Source: Ideonella oryzae
GTDB lineage: Bacteria > Pseudomonadota > Gammaproteobacteria > Burkholderiales > Burkholderiaceae_C
DNA: 64,000 nt
Direction: 5' to 3'
Assembly (NCBI RefSeq): GCF_024055665.1
Contig: NZ_JAMXMC010000005.1
Location: forward strand, 124,001 to 188,000
Part shown: one piece after another, positions 1 through 9,913 of the stretch
Numbering within the stretch: the first letter of the stretch is position 1
Layout: each line of letters begins with the position of its first letter
Position numbers and translations under genes: made by a program
The notes under the pieces: model-generated
The model's input: the letters and a program-made list of their open reading frames with translations, nothing else
The model's database searches: none
Told to the model about the DNA's origin: nothing

Positions 1-342
1 TTCACCCTGGTCGAGGTGCTGGTGGCGGTGGCCATCGTGGCCATCGCGCTGGCGGCCGGCAGCCGGGCCGCCGGCTCTCTGCTGGGCAACGCCCAACGCC
101 TGTCCGACGTGACGCTGAGCCAATGGTGCGCCACCAATGTGCTGACCAGCATCAAGCTCGCCAAGCAATACCCGGACATCGGCACCAGCAGCGGTGAATG
201 CGAGGAACTGGGCCGCACCTTCACGAACACAGTGAAGGTGCAGGCCACCCTGAACCCCAACTTCCGCCGTGCGGATGTGGTGATCACCGACGAAGCAGGA
301 GTCAACCTGGTGACCCTGTCCACCGTCCTGTCACGCTACTGA
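1..342 (+). CDS. gspI: Type II secretion minor pseudopilin GspI (5' end outside window)
   Basis: Minor pseudopilin that sits with GspJ and GspK at the tip of the type II secretion pseudopilus in the inner membrane and periplasm. The reading frame is open from base 1, and its first residues FTLVEVLVAVAIVAIAL are the mature N-terminus that normally follows the Gly of the prepilin-peptidase site, so only the short leader is missing. The conserved Glu at mature position 5 is present, followed by the hydrophobic helix. 113 residues are visible and the stop TGA overlaps the gspJ start by one base (TGATG), which indicates translational coupling. gspG and gspH are expected just upstream. Identification rests on the N-terminus and position before gspJ and gspK. 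Confidence 0.88.
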   Translation, partial: FTLVEVLVAVAIVAIALAAGSRAAGSLLGNAQRLSDVTLSQWCATNVLTSIKLAKQYPDIGTSSGECEELGRTFTNTVKVQATLNPNFRRADVVITDEAGVNLVTLSTVLSRY

Positions 343-1061
343 TGCGCCCCTGCTCCCACCCTGCCCTGATCCACCCTCGCCCTCGCCTGCGCGGCTTCAC
401 GCTGGTCGAGGTGCTGGTGGCCCTGTTCATCATGGCCGTGCTGGCCATGATGGCCTGGCGCGGCATCGACGCCCTGGTGCGCTCCCGTGACGGTGCACAG
501 GGCAACGCCCAGCAGATCCTGGTGCTGTCGACCACCGTCAACCAGTGGGAGCAGGATCTGGCCCAGCTGCAGCGCACGCCCGGCGTGCCGGCCCTCAAGT
601 ACGACGGTGCGGCCCTGCGCCTGACCCGCCGCGCCAAGGACGGCCTCGTGCTGGTGGTCTGGATGCTGCAGGGGGACACCCTCTACCGCTGGGCCTCACC
701 CCCCTCCAGCCGGGTGACCGACCTGCAGGAGTGGTGGCTGCGCAGCCAGCAGTGGTCGGGCATCCGCGAGAGCGCACTGCCCATGCTGGGGCAGCTCTCC
801 GAGTGGCAGGTCTACTACTACCGCGAGGGCGACAACACCTGGAGCAATGCGCAGTCCAGCGCGGGGCGCAGCAACGCGGCGGCCCCCGTCGCCCCGCCGC
901 CAACGAATCCGGGCACCGGGGGCGAGGGCGAGGGCACGCCCACCCCGCCCGACACCTCCAACGACGAAGACGCCGACCAGCTGCCCCAGGGCGTGCGGCT
1001 GGTGCTGCGGCTGCCGGCCGGCACGCTGACCCGCGACGTGCAGCTGGCAGGAGACCACTGA
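342..1061 (+). CDS. gspJ: Type II secretion minor pseudopilin GspJ
   Basis: 239-residue minor pseudopilin of the type II secretion tip complex. The leader is long and proline/histidine-rich and ends in Gly18, followed by FTLVEVLVALFIMAVLAMMAW, the class III prepilin signal with Glu at mature position 5. The start ATG overlaps the gspI stop. The C-terminal third contains a Pro/Gly/Glu-rich low-complexity stretch (residues about 185-215) before a final strand-rich segment; such a loop is larger than I expect for GspJ. The TGA overlaps the start of gspK. A longer open frame upstream in the same phase runs through gspI and is rejected because the ATG at 342 is coupled to the gspI stop. Confidence 0.92.
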   Translation: MRPCSHPALIHPRPRLRGFTLVEVLVALFIMAVLAMMAWRGIDALVRSRDGAQGNAQQILVLSTTVNQWEQDLAQLQRTPGVPALKYDGAALRLTRRAKDGLVLVVWMLQGDTLYRWASPPSSRVTDLQEWWLRSQQWSGIRESALPMLGQLSEWQVYYYREGDNTWSNAQSSAGRSNAAAPVAPPPTNPGTGGEGEGTPTPPDTSNDEDADQLPQGVRLVLRLPAGTLTRDVQLAGDH

Positions 1062-2017
1062 TGCGCCGCCCCACCCGCCATCCCCAGCGAGGTGCGGCCC
1101 TGCTGCTGGCCATGGTCATCGTGACCCTGGTGGCCACGCTGGCCGCCGGCATGGTGTGGCAGCAGTGGCGGGCCATCGAGGTGGAAAGCGCCGAGCGCGC
1201 CCGAGTGCAGTCGTCCTGGCTGCTGGACGGCGCGCTGGACTGGGCTCGGCTGATCCTGCGCGAGGATGCCCGCGAAGGCGGCACCGATGCCCTGACCGAG
1301 CCCTGGGCCACCGGTCTGGCCGAGATCCGCCTGTCCACCTTCCTGTCCACCGACAAGGACAACACCGACACCGACATCGACGCCTTCCTCTCGGGAGACA
1401 TCGCCGACGCCCAAGCCCGCTACAACCTGCAGAACCTGGCCACCGACGACACCAAGATGTACCAGGCCGAACTGGTCATCTTTGCCCGGCTGTGCGACCT
1501 GCTGGGCCTGCCGGCCGGCGTGGCCACCCAGATCGGCGAGGCCATGCAGGCCGCCAGCGACGCCCAGGACCTGGCCGACGAGGGCCAGAAGGTCCAGGCC
1601 GGTGCACCGGTGCGGGTGCAGCGCGTGGCCCAGCTGCGCTGGCTGGGCCTGGACCAGGCGACCCTGGCCAAGCTCGAACCCTATGTCGTCATCCTGCCGC
1701 AACGCACGCCGGTCAACATCAACACTGCCCCGCCCGAGGTCCTCATGGCCGCCATCGACGGCCTGGACCGTGCCAGTGCCCAGCGCCTGGTGCAGCAGCG
1801 ACAGACCCTCAAGAAAGGCTTCGACCAGATCAGCACCGCTCAAAGCCTGCTGGGCGGAAAGGTCAAGCTCAGCGGCCAGAACGTGGGGACCCAGAGCAGC
1901 TACTTCCTGGTGACGGGCCAGCTGCGCTACGAGGACTCGGTGCTGCGCGAAGTCTCGCTCGTGCAGCGCCGTGGGCTGAACGTGCGCGTGCTCTGGCGCG
2001 AGCGCGTCCCCGTGTAA
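1061..2017 (+). CDS. gspK: Type II secretion minor pseudopilin GspK
   Basis: 318-residue large minor pseudopilin that caps the pseudopilus. The N-terminus has a short basic leader ending in Gly11, then AALLLAMVIVTLVATLAAG. It lacks the Glu at mature position 5, which is characteristic of GspK and separates it from GspI and GspJ. Downstream is the expected alpha-helical domain, including the helix-hairpin-helix-like phrase NINTAPPEVLMAAIDGL typical of GspK. ATG at 1061 overlaps the gspJ TGA. A 97-base gap, the largest in the operon, follows before gspL; it shows no convincing promoter or terminator. Confidence 0.93.
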   Translation: MRRPTRHPQRGAALLLAMVIVTLVATLAAGMVWQQWRAIEVESAERARVQSSWLLDGALDWARLILREDAREGGTDALTEPWATGLAEIRLSTFLSTDKDNTDTDIDAFLSGDIADAQARYNLQNLATDDTKMYQAELVIFARLCDLLGLPAGVATQIGEAMQAASDAQDLADEGQKVQAGAPVRVQRVAQLRWLGLDQATLAKLEPYVVILPQRTPVNINTAPPEVLMAAIDGLDRASAQRLVQQRQTLKKGFDQISTAQSLLGGKVKLSGQNVGTQSSYFLVTGQLRYEDSVLREVSLVQRRGLNVRVLWRERVPV

Positions 2018-2114
2018 AACCCCCCAAGCGATGCATCCAAGCCCCACCCGGACCAAGCCACAATAGGACGCTGGCCCCGCCCGTCCGGCCTTCCTGCCCT
2101 GTCGCCTTCACCCC

Positions 2115-3548
2115 ATGTCCCTTCTGATCGTCCAGTTGCCAGCCTCCCCCCGGCTGTCCGCCCCAGGTGCCGACACCGCCGACGTGCCGTCCGCCGAGGA
2201 GCTGGACTTCGCCTTCAGCCAGGATGGCATCCACCTGACCCGCAGCGGCCGGGCCCCGCTGGCCGAGCTGCCTGCCGCCACCCAGCGGGTGGCCGTGCTG
2301 GCCCCGGGCGACATCAGCTGGCACCGCATCACGCTGCCCAAGGCCTCTGGCCTGCGCCTGCGCCAGGCCTTGGCCGGGCTGCTGGAAGAGGCCCTGCTGG
2401 ATGACGAGGCCGACCTCCATCTGGCCCTGCCCCCCCAGGCGCGCGGCGGCGAAACGGTGTGGGTGGCGGCGGTCAACCGCGGCTGGTTGCGCGGCCAGAT
2501 CGCCCGGCTCGAACCCAGCGGCCAGACCCTGGACCGGGTGGTGCCCGGCTGGCGTCCAGACGGCGTGACCGCCGCCCATGTCTGGGGCGACCCGGAACAC
2601 CCCCAGCTGGCCTGGCGCGATGCCCAGGGCGCGGTGTGCGTGCCGCTGACGGGCGCACGCAGCCTGCTGCAGACCGTACCGGCTGAAGACAGCGTGCACT
2701 GGACCGCCGCGCCGGACACTGCCGCCCAGGCCGCCGAGCTGGCGGGCGCCCCGGTGGCCGCCCTGTCCCTGGGCGAATGGCTGATGCAGGCCGCCGCCGG
2801 CGAATGGAACCTGCGCCAGTTCGACCTGGCCGCCCAGCGCCGCGGCCACCGCGCCCTGCGCGAAAAGCTGCTGCCGCTGTGGCGCAGCCCGCGCTGGCGT
2901 CCGGCCCGCATCGGCCTGGCCGCCTTGCTGCTGGTACAGCTGGTGGGCGCCAATGTCTGGGCCTGGCAGCAGCGCCATGCCCTGGCCCTGCGCCAGCAAA
3001 GCATGACGGCCCTGCTGCAGACCACCTTCCCGCAGGTGCGGGCCGTGATCGATGCGCCGGTGCAGATGCAAAAGGAAATCGACCTGCTGCGCACCACGGC
3101 CGGCAAACCGGGCGAGACCGATCTGGAACCCCTGCTGGCGGCCGCCGAAGTCGCCTGGCCTTCCGGCCGTGGCCCGGCCAGCGCCCTGCACTTCGAACCG
3201 GGCCGCCTGACACTGACCAGCCCCGGCTGGTCGCCACCGGAGGTGGACGGCTTCCGCAGCCGCCTGCTGCCCCTGGGCCTGGATGCCGAGCCCTCGGCCA
3301 ACGGCCCCAGCATCGTGAAGGCCCGCCCGGGCGCGATGCCTCCGCCCTCGGCCGCGCAGACGCCTCCGGCCGCCGGCCCGCGGCCCACACCGACGACGGC
3401 GCCCGGTGCCCGACCCGCGGCCGTGCCGCCCCAGAGCGACGAGGAGGAGGTGGATGTCTCCGGCCCGCCGCCAGCCAACGTCCCTGCCCGTCCGCTGGGC
3501 CGCGCCCCGGCCAACCCGACCGCCCCTTCGGACGAGGCCACCCGATGA
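2115..3548 (+). CDS. gspL: Type II secretion inner-membrane platform protein GspL
   Basis: 477-residue bitopic protein linking the GspE ATPase to the inner-membrane platform. Residues 1-250 form the cytoplasmic actin-like domain. A single membrane segment follows (IGLAALLLVQLVGANVWAWQ, about residues 267-286), then a periplasmic ferredoxin-like domain. The last 90 or so residues are unusually rich in Pro and Ala and look disordered. The stop overlaps the gspM start (ATGA). Sequence conservation of GspL is low, so the call leans on architecture and on position between gspK and gspM. Confidence 0.88.
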   Translation: MSLLIVQLPASPRLSAPGADTADVPSAEELDFAFSQDGIHLTRSGRAPLAELPAATQRVAVLAPGDISWHRITLPKASGLRLRQALAGLLEEALLDDEADLHLALPPQARGGETVWVAAVNRGWLRGQIARLEPSGQTLDRVVPGWRPDGVTAAHVWGDPEHPQLAWRDAQGAVCVPLTGARSLLQTVPAEDSVHWTAAPDTAAQAAELAGAPVAALSLGEWLMQAAAGEWNLRQFDLAAQRRGHRALREKLLPLWRSPRWRPARIGLAALLLVQLVGANVWAWQQRHALALRQQSMTALLQTTFPQVRAVIDAPVQMQKEIDLLRTTAGKPGETDLEPLLAAAEVAWPSGRGPASALHFEPGRLTLTSPGWSPPEVDGFRSRLLPLGLDAEPSANGPSIVKARPGAMPPPSAAQTPPAAGPRPTPTTAPGARPAAVPPQSDEEEVDVSGPPPANVPARPLGRAPANPTAPSDEATR

Positions 3549-4063
3549 ACGACCGCAGCACCACCGCCCGCCCGTCCCTGGCATCCGCACTGGTGCCTCT
3601 GCAGGCCCGCTGGCAGACGCTCAACCCGCGCGAGCGCACCCTCGTGAGCGCGATGCTGGCCGCCCTGGGCGTCCTGCTGCTGTGGGCGATCTTCATCCGC
3701 CCGGTCTGGAAGACCTGGCGCGAGGTGCCACCGCAGGCCGAAGTCCTGGAAGCCCAGTGGCTGCAGATGCAGCGCCTGGCCAGCGAGGCCCAGCAGCTCA
3801 AGGGTCAGAGCCCCATCACCGCCGCGCAGGCCACCGAGGCCCTGCAGGCGGCCACCCAGCGCCTGGGTGCGGCCGGCCAGCTGGCCATCGTGGGCGACCG
3901 GGCCACCCTGACCCTCAAGGCCGCCTCCCCCGATCAGTTGCGCACCTGGCTGGGCGAAGCCCGCCAGGGCGCCCGCACCCGCCCGATCGAGCTGCAGCTG
4001 CAGCGCGATGGCACCGGCCACTTCAGCGGCCGTGTCGTCGTTTCCCTGCCGGGACAGCCGTGA
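3545..4063 (+). CDS. gspM: Type II secretion protein GspM
   Basis: 172-residue bitopic inner-membrane protein that partners GspL. It has a short cytoplasmic N-terminus ending with the phrase LNPRERTLVSAM, one membrane helix (about residues 36-56, ending IFIRPVW) and a periplasmic ferredoxin-like domain. The NPRER phrase before the membrane helix is typical of GspM. ATG at 3545 overlaps the gspL TGA by four bases, and the stop overlaps the GTG of gspN by three. Length fits the family. Confidence 0.9.
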   Translation: MNDRSTTARPSLASALVPLQARWQTLNPRERTLVSAMLAALGVLLLWAIFIRPVWKTWREVPPQAEVLEAQWLQMQRLASEAQQLKGQSPITAAQATEALQAATQRLGAAGQLAIVGDRATLTLKAASPDQLRTWLGEARQGARTRPIELQLQRDGTGHFSGRVVVSLPGQP

Positions 4064-4911
4064 GCACGCCCCCCGCCTTTCGTCCCCGCTTTGGCGCCCC
4101 GCGCCGTGCCCCCGAGGCCCGGCCGGAGGCCCGCACGCGTGCCTGGGCCTGGGCGGGGGCGGCCCTGGGGCTGCTGCTGGCCCTGCCGATGACCGTGCCG
4201 GCCGCCTGGCTGGCCGGTCTGGTGTCCCGCGCCACCGAAGGCCGGCTGCAGCTGGCCGAGGCCGAAGGCCCCTGGTGGAACGGCAGTGCGCTGCCGGTGC
4301 TCACCGGTGGCCCGGGCAGCCAGGATGCCTCGGTGCTGCCCTCCCGGCTGCACTGGCGGGTGGGCATGCACTGGAACGGGTTGAGCCTGACCCTGTCGCA
4401 GCCCTGCTGCGCCGCCAGCCCCTTCACGCTGCGCTGGCAGGCCGGCTGGCGCCAGCAGCAGGTGGCCATCGAGACCGCCAGCGGCGATCTGCTGGGCCAG
4501 TGGCCGGCGAGCTGGCTGATCGGCCTGGGCGCACCATGGAACACGCTGCGCCCGGATGGCCAGCTGCGCCTGAGCAGCCACGGTCTGACCCTGCTGTCCG
4601 GCCCGAACGGCTGGTCCCTGCAGGGGCAGGCCCAAGCGGAGCTGCTGCAGGCCTCCTCGCGGCTGGTGCCGCTGGACAGCCTGGGCAGCTACCGGCTGCA
4701 ACTCTTTGGCCAGCCCGGCGGACCGGCCCGGGTCAGCCTGCAGACCCTGGAAGGGGCGCTGCAATTGCAGGGGCAGGGCGAATGGCGCCAGGGTCAGTTG
4801 CACTTCCAGGGCCAGGCCCAGGCCGCGGCGGGTCAGGAACCGGTCCTGAACAATCTGCTGAACATCATCGGCCGGCGCCAGGGGGCGCGGTCCATCATTT
4901 CCATCGGGTGA
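4060..4911 (+). CDS. gspN: Type II secretion protein GspN
   Basis: 283-residue accessory inner-membrane protein found in a subset of type II systems. The start is GTG at 4060, overlapping the gspM TGA; no better in-frame start lies nearby. A basic N-terminus precedes one hydrophobic segment (about residues 27-52), and the rest is a strand-rich periplasmic domain containing the phrase AEGPWWNGSA that resembles GspN/AsmA-like families. It ends two bases before the gspD start. Its precise role is not settled in the family. Confidence 0.87.
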   Translation: MSTPPAFRPRFGAPRRAPEARPEARTRAWAWAGAALGLLLALPMTVPAAWLAGLVSRATEGRLQLAEAEGPWWNGSALPVLTGGPGSQDASVLPSRLHWRVGMHWNGLSLTLSQPCCAASPFTLRWQAGWRQQQVAIETASGDLLGQWPASWLIGLGAPWNTLRPDGQLRLSSHGLTLLSGPNGWSLQGQAQAELLQASSRLVPLDSLGSYRLQLFGQPGGPARVSLQTLEGALQLQGQGEWRQGQLHFQGQAQAAAGQEPVLNNLLNIIGRRQGARSIISIG

Positions 4912-4913
4912 AC

Positions 4914-7208
4914 ATGAGCTCTTTGAACCACCACGCACCGCGCGGCCCTGTGGCCGCACCGCAGCCCCGCCTGAAGCCCCTGGCCTTCATCCTGTCGCTG
5001 AGCCTGGCCGCACCGCTGTCGGGCCGCGCCGCGGGTGACGATCCGCCGATGCCCGCCACCCGGGCCCGCGCCCCGGTGACGCTGAACTTCGTCGATGCCG
5101 ACGTGGACGCCGTCTCGCGCGCCATCGGCACCATGCTGGACCGCCAGATCGTGGTCGACCCGCGGGTGCGCGGCAAGATCACCGTCACCAGCGAGAAGCC
5201 GCAGCCCCCGCTGGAGGCCTGGCGCAGCTACCTGGCCGCCCTGCGCGGCCTGGGCTTCACCGTGGTCGAGAACGCCGGCTTGCTCAAGGTCGTTCCCGAG
5301 GCCGAGGCCAAGCTGCAGGCCGGCACCGTGACCGTGGGCACGCCCACGGCCCATGGCGACCAGGTGGTCACCCAGATCTTCCGTCTGAACCACGAGAACC
5401 CGAACAACCTGGTGGCGGTGCTGCGTCCGCTGATCAGCGCCAACAACACCATCAACGCCAACCCCAGCAACGGCACCCTGGTCATCACCGACTACGCGGA
5501 CAACCTGCAGCGCCTGGGCAAGATCATCGCCGCCCTGGACCAGCCCGCCGCCTCGGAGATCGAGATCGTGCCGGTGCGCTACGCCATGGCCTCGGACCTG
5601 GCGCCGCTGATCCAGAAGCTCAGCGACGTGGCCGCCAGCAATGCGCCCGGCGCCGCGGCCGTGGGCCAGAGTGGCAGCGCCACCACCATCATGGTGGAGC
5701 CGCGCACCAACGCGCTGGTGATCCGCGCCGCCAACCCCACCCGCATGGCGGCCACCAAGGCCTTGATCGACAAACTGGACCGCCCCGTGCCCGGCGGCGG
5801 CCCGGCCGGCAACATCTGGGTGGTCTACCTGAAGAACGCCGACGCGGTGCGCCTGGCCGAGGTGCTGCGCGCCGCGATGGCCAGCGGCGCAGCCGCGGCC
5901 AGCGGATCCGGCGGCAGCACGGCCGGCACCGGTGGGCTCACCGGTGCGGGTGGCAGCAGCACGCGCCCCACCGCCACGGCCACCAACCCAGGCAGCTTGG
6001 GCAACAGCAACGGCAGTGGCGCCACCAGCGCGCTGTCCAGCGCCTCGACCACCCCGGTCAGCGCCACCGCCTCGGTCTCCACCGGCGGGCAGATCCAGGC
6101 CGACCCGGCCACCAACTCGCTGATCATCTCGGCCCCGGAACCGGTCTATCGCCAGATGCGCCAGGTGATCGACCAGCTCGACACCCGCCGCGCGCAGGTC
6201 TATGTCGAAACCATGATCGTCAAGGTGGATGCCGCCAAGGCAGCCCAGTTCGGCGTGCAGTGGCAAGGCATCCTGGGCAGCACCAGCAACAACACCATCG
6301 GGTACGTCGGCACCAACTACGGCAGCACCGGCAACATTGCCAACCTGACCCTGGCCCAGTTCACGGGCACCAGCACCAGTTCCAGCAGTTCCAGCAGCGC
6401 CAGCACCGCCGCGTCCCTGAACCAGGGCATCAACATCGGCATCCTGAACAAGATCAACGGCGCCTTCACGCTGGGCGCCCTGGCCAACTTCCTGCAGACC
6501 CAGACCGGCGCCAACGTGCTGTCCACGCCGAACCTGGTCGCGCTGGACAACGAGGAAGCCAAGATCGTCATCGGCTCCAACGTGCCCTTCGTCACCGGCA
6601 GCTACACCAACACCGGCGGCAGCAGCAACTCGGTCAACCCGTTCCAGACGGTCGAGCGCAAGGATGTGGGCATCGTGCTGCGCATCAAGAGCCAGATCGG
6701 CGAGGGCGGCACCATCCGCATGACGGTCTACCAGGAGAACTCCACCCTGCGCTCGGACGGCAGCTCCATCACCGACAAGAGCTCGATCGAGACCTCCGTG
6801 GTGGTGGACGATGGCCAGACCATGGTGCTCGGCGGCCTGCTCAAGGACGAGTACGGCGATGCCGACAACAAGGTGCCGCTGCTGGGCAGCATCCCGCTGG
6901 TGGGCAGGCTGTTCAGCAGCGACAACCGCACCCGCACCAAGACCGACCTGATGCTGTTCCTGCGCCCGGTCATCATCCGGGACAACGCCTCGATGGACAA
7001 GCTGGTGGTGGACCGCTACGACGCCATCCGCGCCGTGCAGCAGAACGCCCAGCCCGAGAAGGACATCCTGCTGCCGGTGGACAGCGCCCCGGTGCTGCCG
7101 GCCCGCCAGCCCGGTCAGAAGGTGCCGGCGGCCCCGCTGGTCACCCAGCCCTTCGACGCGCCGCAGGCCCCTGCCGACAGCGCCTCGGCCCCTGCCACCA
7201 CGAATTGA
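4914..7208 (+). CDS. gspD: Type II secretion outer-membrane secretin GspD
   Basis: 764-residue secretin forming the outer-membrane channel. A signal peptide (about residues 1-40) is followed by an N0 domain ([20 protein letters not shown]), KH-like N1-N3 domains and the C-terminal secretin domain with the conserved [14 protein letters not shown] block. Between N-domains there is a Ser/Thr/Gly/Ala-rich insertion at about residues 323-392, and a second Ser-rich run lies at about 484-500 inside the secretin domain. A C-terminal tail of about 60 residues is Pro/Ala-rich. No lipobox is visible. It starts two bases after gspN and is followed four bases later by gspE. Confidence 0.95.
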   Translation: MSSLNHHAPRGPVAAPQPRLKPLAFILSLSLAAPLSGRAAGDDPPMPATRARAPVTLNFVDADVDAVSRAIGTMLDRQIVVDPRVRGKITVTSEKPQPPLEAWRSYLAALRGLGFTVVENAGLLKVVPEAEAKLQAGTVTVGTPTAHGDQVVTQIFRLNHENPNNLVAVLRPLISANNTINANPSNGTLVITDYADNLQRLGKIIAALDQPAASEIEIVPVRYAMASDLAPLIQKLSDVAASNAPGAAAVGQSGSATTIMVEPRTNALVIRAANPTRMAATKALIDKLDRPVPGGGPAGNIWVVYLKNADAVRLAEVLRAAMASGAAAASGSGGSTAGTGGLTGAGGSSTRPTATATNPGSLGNSNGSGATSALSSASTTPVSATASVSTGGQIQADPATNSLIISAPEPVYRQMRQVIDQLDTRRAQVYVETMIVKVDAAKAAQFGVQWQGILGSTSNNTIGYVGTNYGSTGNIANLTLAQFTGTSTSSSSSSSASTAASLNQGINIGILNKINGAFTLGALANFLQTQTGANVLSTPNLVALDNEEAKIVIGSNVPFVTGSYTNTGGSSNSVNPFQTVERKDVGIVLRIKSQIGEGGTIRMTVYQENSTLRSDGSSITDKSSIETSVVVDDGQTMVLGGLLKDEYGDADNKVPLLGSIPLVGRLFSSDNRTRTKTDLMLFLRPVIIRDNASMDKLVVDRYDAIRAVQQNAQPEKDILLPVDSAPVLPARQPGQKVPAAPLVTQPFDAPQAPADSASAPATTN

Positions 7209-7212
7209 CACC

Positions 7213-8649
7213 ATGGGCCAGCGACACCCCCTGCCCTACGCCTTCGCCAAGGCCAACACCCTGCTGCTGGAAGACGACGGCCAGCGCCTGGTGCTGCACT
7301 GCGCCGACAGCAGCCCGCGCAGCGCCTTGGGCGAGGTGCTGCGCCTGTATGCGGTGGACCAGCTCGAGACCCTGCCGGCCGAGGCCCTGGCCCGCCGCCT
7401 GGCCGAGGCCTATGCCGGCGGCGAGGGCAGCGCGGCCTCGGTGATTGGCGAGGTTGAGAGCGCGGTGGACCTCTCCCGCATGATGCAGGAGCTGCCGGCG
7501 GTGGAAGACCTGCTGGAGGCCGCCAACGACGCGCCCATCATCCGCATGCTCAACGCCCTGCTGACGCAGGCGGCCAAGGACGGCGCGAGCGACATCCACA
7601 TCGAGCCCTACGAGCGCAGCAGCTCGGTGCGCTTCCGGGTGGACGGCACGCTGCGCGAGGTGGTGCAGCCCAACAAGGCCCTGCACGCCGCGCTGATCAG
7701 CCGGCTGAAGATCATGGCCGAGCTCGACATCGCCGAGAAGCGCCTGCCGCAGGACGGCCGCATCAGCCTGCGCATCGGTGGCAAGGCCATCGACGTGCGG
7801 GTCTCGACCCTGCCCAGCGCCCATGGCGAACGCGCGGTGCTGCGGCTGCTCGACAAAACCGAATCCAAGTTCACGCTGGAAGGCCTGGGCATGGACGGTG
7901 CGGTGCTCAACGCCTTCGACCACCTGGTGCACCAGCCCCACGGCATCGTGCTGGTGACCGGCCCGACCGGCTCCGGCAAGACCACCACGCTGTACGCCAG
8001 CCTGGGCCGGCTGGACACCGCCACCACCAACATCCTGACGGTGGAGGACCCGGTCGAGTACGAGCTGCCGGGCATCGGCCAGACCCAGGTCAACGCCAAG
8101 ATCGACCTCACCTTCGCCAAGGCCCTGCGCGCCATCCTGCGCCAGGACCCGGACGTGATCATGATCGGCGAAATCCGCGACTTCGAGACCGCGCAGATCG
8201 CCATCCAGGCCTCGCTGACCGGCCACCTGGTGCTGGCCACGCTGCACACCAACGACGCGCCCTCGGCCGTCACCCGCCTGATCGACATGGGCGTGGAGCC
8301 CTTCCTGCTCAGCTCCAGCCTGCTGGGCGTGCAGGCCCAGCGCCTGGTGCGCAAGCTCTGCACCCACTGCAAGAAGCCCGGCGAGCCCGGCCCCGATGGC
8401 CAGCCGCGCTGGGTGGCCGTGGGCTGCCCCGAATGCGGTGGCAGCGGCTACAAGGGCCGCACCGGCGTCTACGAACTGATGGTGGTGAACCCGGCGGTGC
8501 AGGCCCTGATCCACAACCAGGCCGCCGAGAGCGCGATCGTCGAGGCTGCGCGCGGCCATGGCCTGCGCTCGATGCGCGAGGACGGCGAGCGCCTGGTGGC
8601 CCAGGGCATCACCTCGCTGGAAGAAGTGCTGCGCGTGACCCGCGACTGA
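7213..8649 (+). CDS. gspE: Type II secretion ATPase GspE
   Basis: 478-residue cytoplasmic hexameric ATPase that powers pseudopilus assembly. Visible motifs are the Walker A GPTGSGKT (residues 250-257), the Asp and His boxes, the Walker B region VIMIGEIRD (about 315-323) and the zinc-binding tetracysteine pair C383-x2-C386 and C405-x2-C408 that is diagnostic of GspE. The N-terminal domain contacting GspL is present. It is co-transcribed with gspD and with gspF, which follows after 13 bases. Confidence 0.96.
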   Translation: MGQRHPLPYAFAKANTLLLEDDGQRLVLHCADSSPRSALGEVLRLYAVDQLETLPAEALARRLAEAYAGGEGSAASVIGEVESAVDLSRMMQELPAVEDLLEAANDAPIIRMLNALLTQAAKDGASDIHIEPYERSSSVRFRVDGTLREVVQPNKALHAALISRLKIMAELDIAEKRLPQDGRISLRIGGKAIDVRVSTLPSAHGERAVLRLLDKTESKFTLEGLGMDGAVLNAFDHLVHQPHGIVLVTGPTGSGKTTTLYASLGRLDTATTNILTVEDPVEYELPGIGQTQVNAKIDLTFAKALRAILRQDPDVIMIGEIRDFETAQIAIQASLTGHLVLATLHTNDAPSAVTRLIDMGVEPFLLSSSLLGVQAQRLVRKLCTHCKKPGEPGPDGQPRWVAVGCPECGGSGYKGRTGVYELMVVNPAVQALIHNQAAESAIVEAARGHGLRSMREDGERLVAQGITSLEEVLRVTRD

Positions 8650-8662
8650 GCCCCACCCCACC

Positions 8663-9883
8663 ATGTCCGCATTCAAGTACGAGGCCCTCAACGACGCCGG
8701 CAAGACGGTGCACGGCCTGGTCGAGGCCGACAACGCCAAGGCCGCACGCGCCCTGGTGCGGGGCCAGGGCCTGGTGCCGCTGGCCGTCACCGCGGTGGCC
8801 ATGGCCGAGGCGGGCGGCGGCCGGTCCATGATGCCGCGCGGCCGCCGGGCCTTCACCAGCAGCGGCCTGACCGTCTGGACCCGGCAGCTGGCCGGGCTGG
8901 TCAGCTCCGGCCTGCCGCTGGAGCGGGCGCTGACCGCCCTGTCCGACGAAGCCGAGGAGCCACGCCAGCGCGAGCTCATCGCCCACCTGCGCAGCGAGGT
9001 CAACGCCGGCAGCCCCTTTGCCCGCGCCCTGTCCACCGCGCCGCGCGAGTTCGACGACGTCTACCGCGCCGTGGTGGCCGCCGGCGAGGCCAGCGGCGCA
9101 CTGGGCCCGGTGCTGGACCGGCTGGCCAACGACCTGGAAGAGCGTCAAGCCCTGCGCGCCAAGCTGATCGGCGCCATGCTCTACCCGGCCATCGTCTCGC
9201 TGATCGCGGTGGTCATCGTGACCTTCCTGGTCAGCTATGTGGTGCCGCAGGTGGCCTCGGTCTTCGCCAACGGCAAGCATGCGCTGCCGGGCCTGACGGT
9301 GGCCATGCTGGCCATCAGCAGCTTCGTGCGGCACTGGGGCCTGCTGGTGCTGGTGCTGATCGCCGCGGGCCTGGGTGGCCTGATGGTGGCCCTGCGCAAC
9401 CCGGCCTTCCGGGAGCGCTTCGATGCCGGCATCCTGACGGTGCCGCTGGTGGGCCGGCTCTCGCGCGGCTACAACGCCGCGCGCTTCGCCGGCACGCTGG
9501 CCATGCTCGCCAGCGCGGGCGTGCCCATCCTGAAGGCCCTGCAGGCCGCCGCGGAGACGCTGGGCAACCACGCCATGCGCGCCGATGCGATGGACGCCCT
9601 GGTGCAGGTGCGCGAAGGCGCGCCGCTGGCCTCAGCCCTGGCGGCCAAGAAGCGCTTTCCCGGCCTGCTGGCCATGTTCGCCCGACTGGGCGAGCAGACC
9701 GGCCAGCTGCCGGTGATGCTGGACCGTGCCGCCCGGCAGCTGGGCAGCGAGGTGCAGCGCCGCGCGCTGGCCGTGGCCACGTTGCTGGAGCCGCTGCTCA
9801 TCGTTGCCATGGGCGGCGTGGTGATGCTGATCGTGCTGGCCGTGCTGCTGCCCATCATCCAGCTCAACACCTGGGTCAAGTGA
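8663..9883 (+). CDS. gspF: Type II secretion inner-membrane protein GspF
   Basis: 406-residue polytopic platform protein. Two repeated cytoplasmic T2SSF domains alternate with three membrane segments (about residues 172-198, 218-245 and 375-400). The N-terminus MSAFKYEALNDAGKTVHGLVEADN is typical. It is the last gsp gene here: the next gene is on the opposite strand and gspC is absent from the visible part of the operon. Confidence 0.95.
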   Translation: MSAFKYEALNDAGKTVHGLVEADNAKAARALVRGQGLVPLAVTAVAMAEAGGGRSMMPRGRRAFTSSGLTVWTRQLAGLVSSGLPLERALTALSDEAEEPRQRELIAHLRSEVNAGSPFARALSTAPREFDDVYRAVVAAGEASGALGPVLDRLANDLEERQALRAKLIGAMLYPAIVSLIAVVIVTFLVSYVVPQVASVFANGKHALPGLTVAMLAISSFVRHWGLLVLVLIAAGLGGLMVALRNPAFRERFDAGILTVPLVGRLSRGYNAARFAGTLAMLASAGVPILKALQAAAETLGNHAMRADAMDALVQVREGAPLASALAAKKRFPGLLAMFARLGEQTGQLPVMLDRAARQLGSEVQRRALAVATLLEPLLIVAMGGVVMLIVLAVLLPIIQLNTWVK

Positions 9884-9913
9884 GACCGCCACCAGCCCGC
9901 CAGGCCGGTGTGC

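Noticed and set aside
4833-7214. A 793-codon frame antisense to gspD
   Set aside because: Translation is a Gly/Val/Asp/His-rich mirror of gspD; gspD itself is unmistakable.
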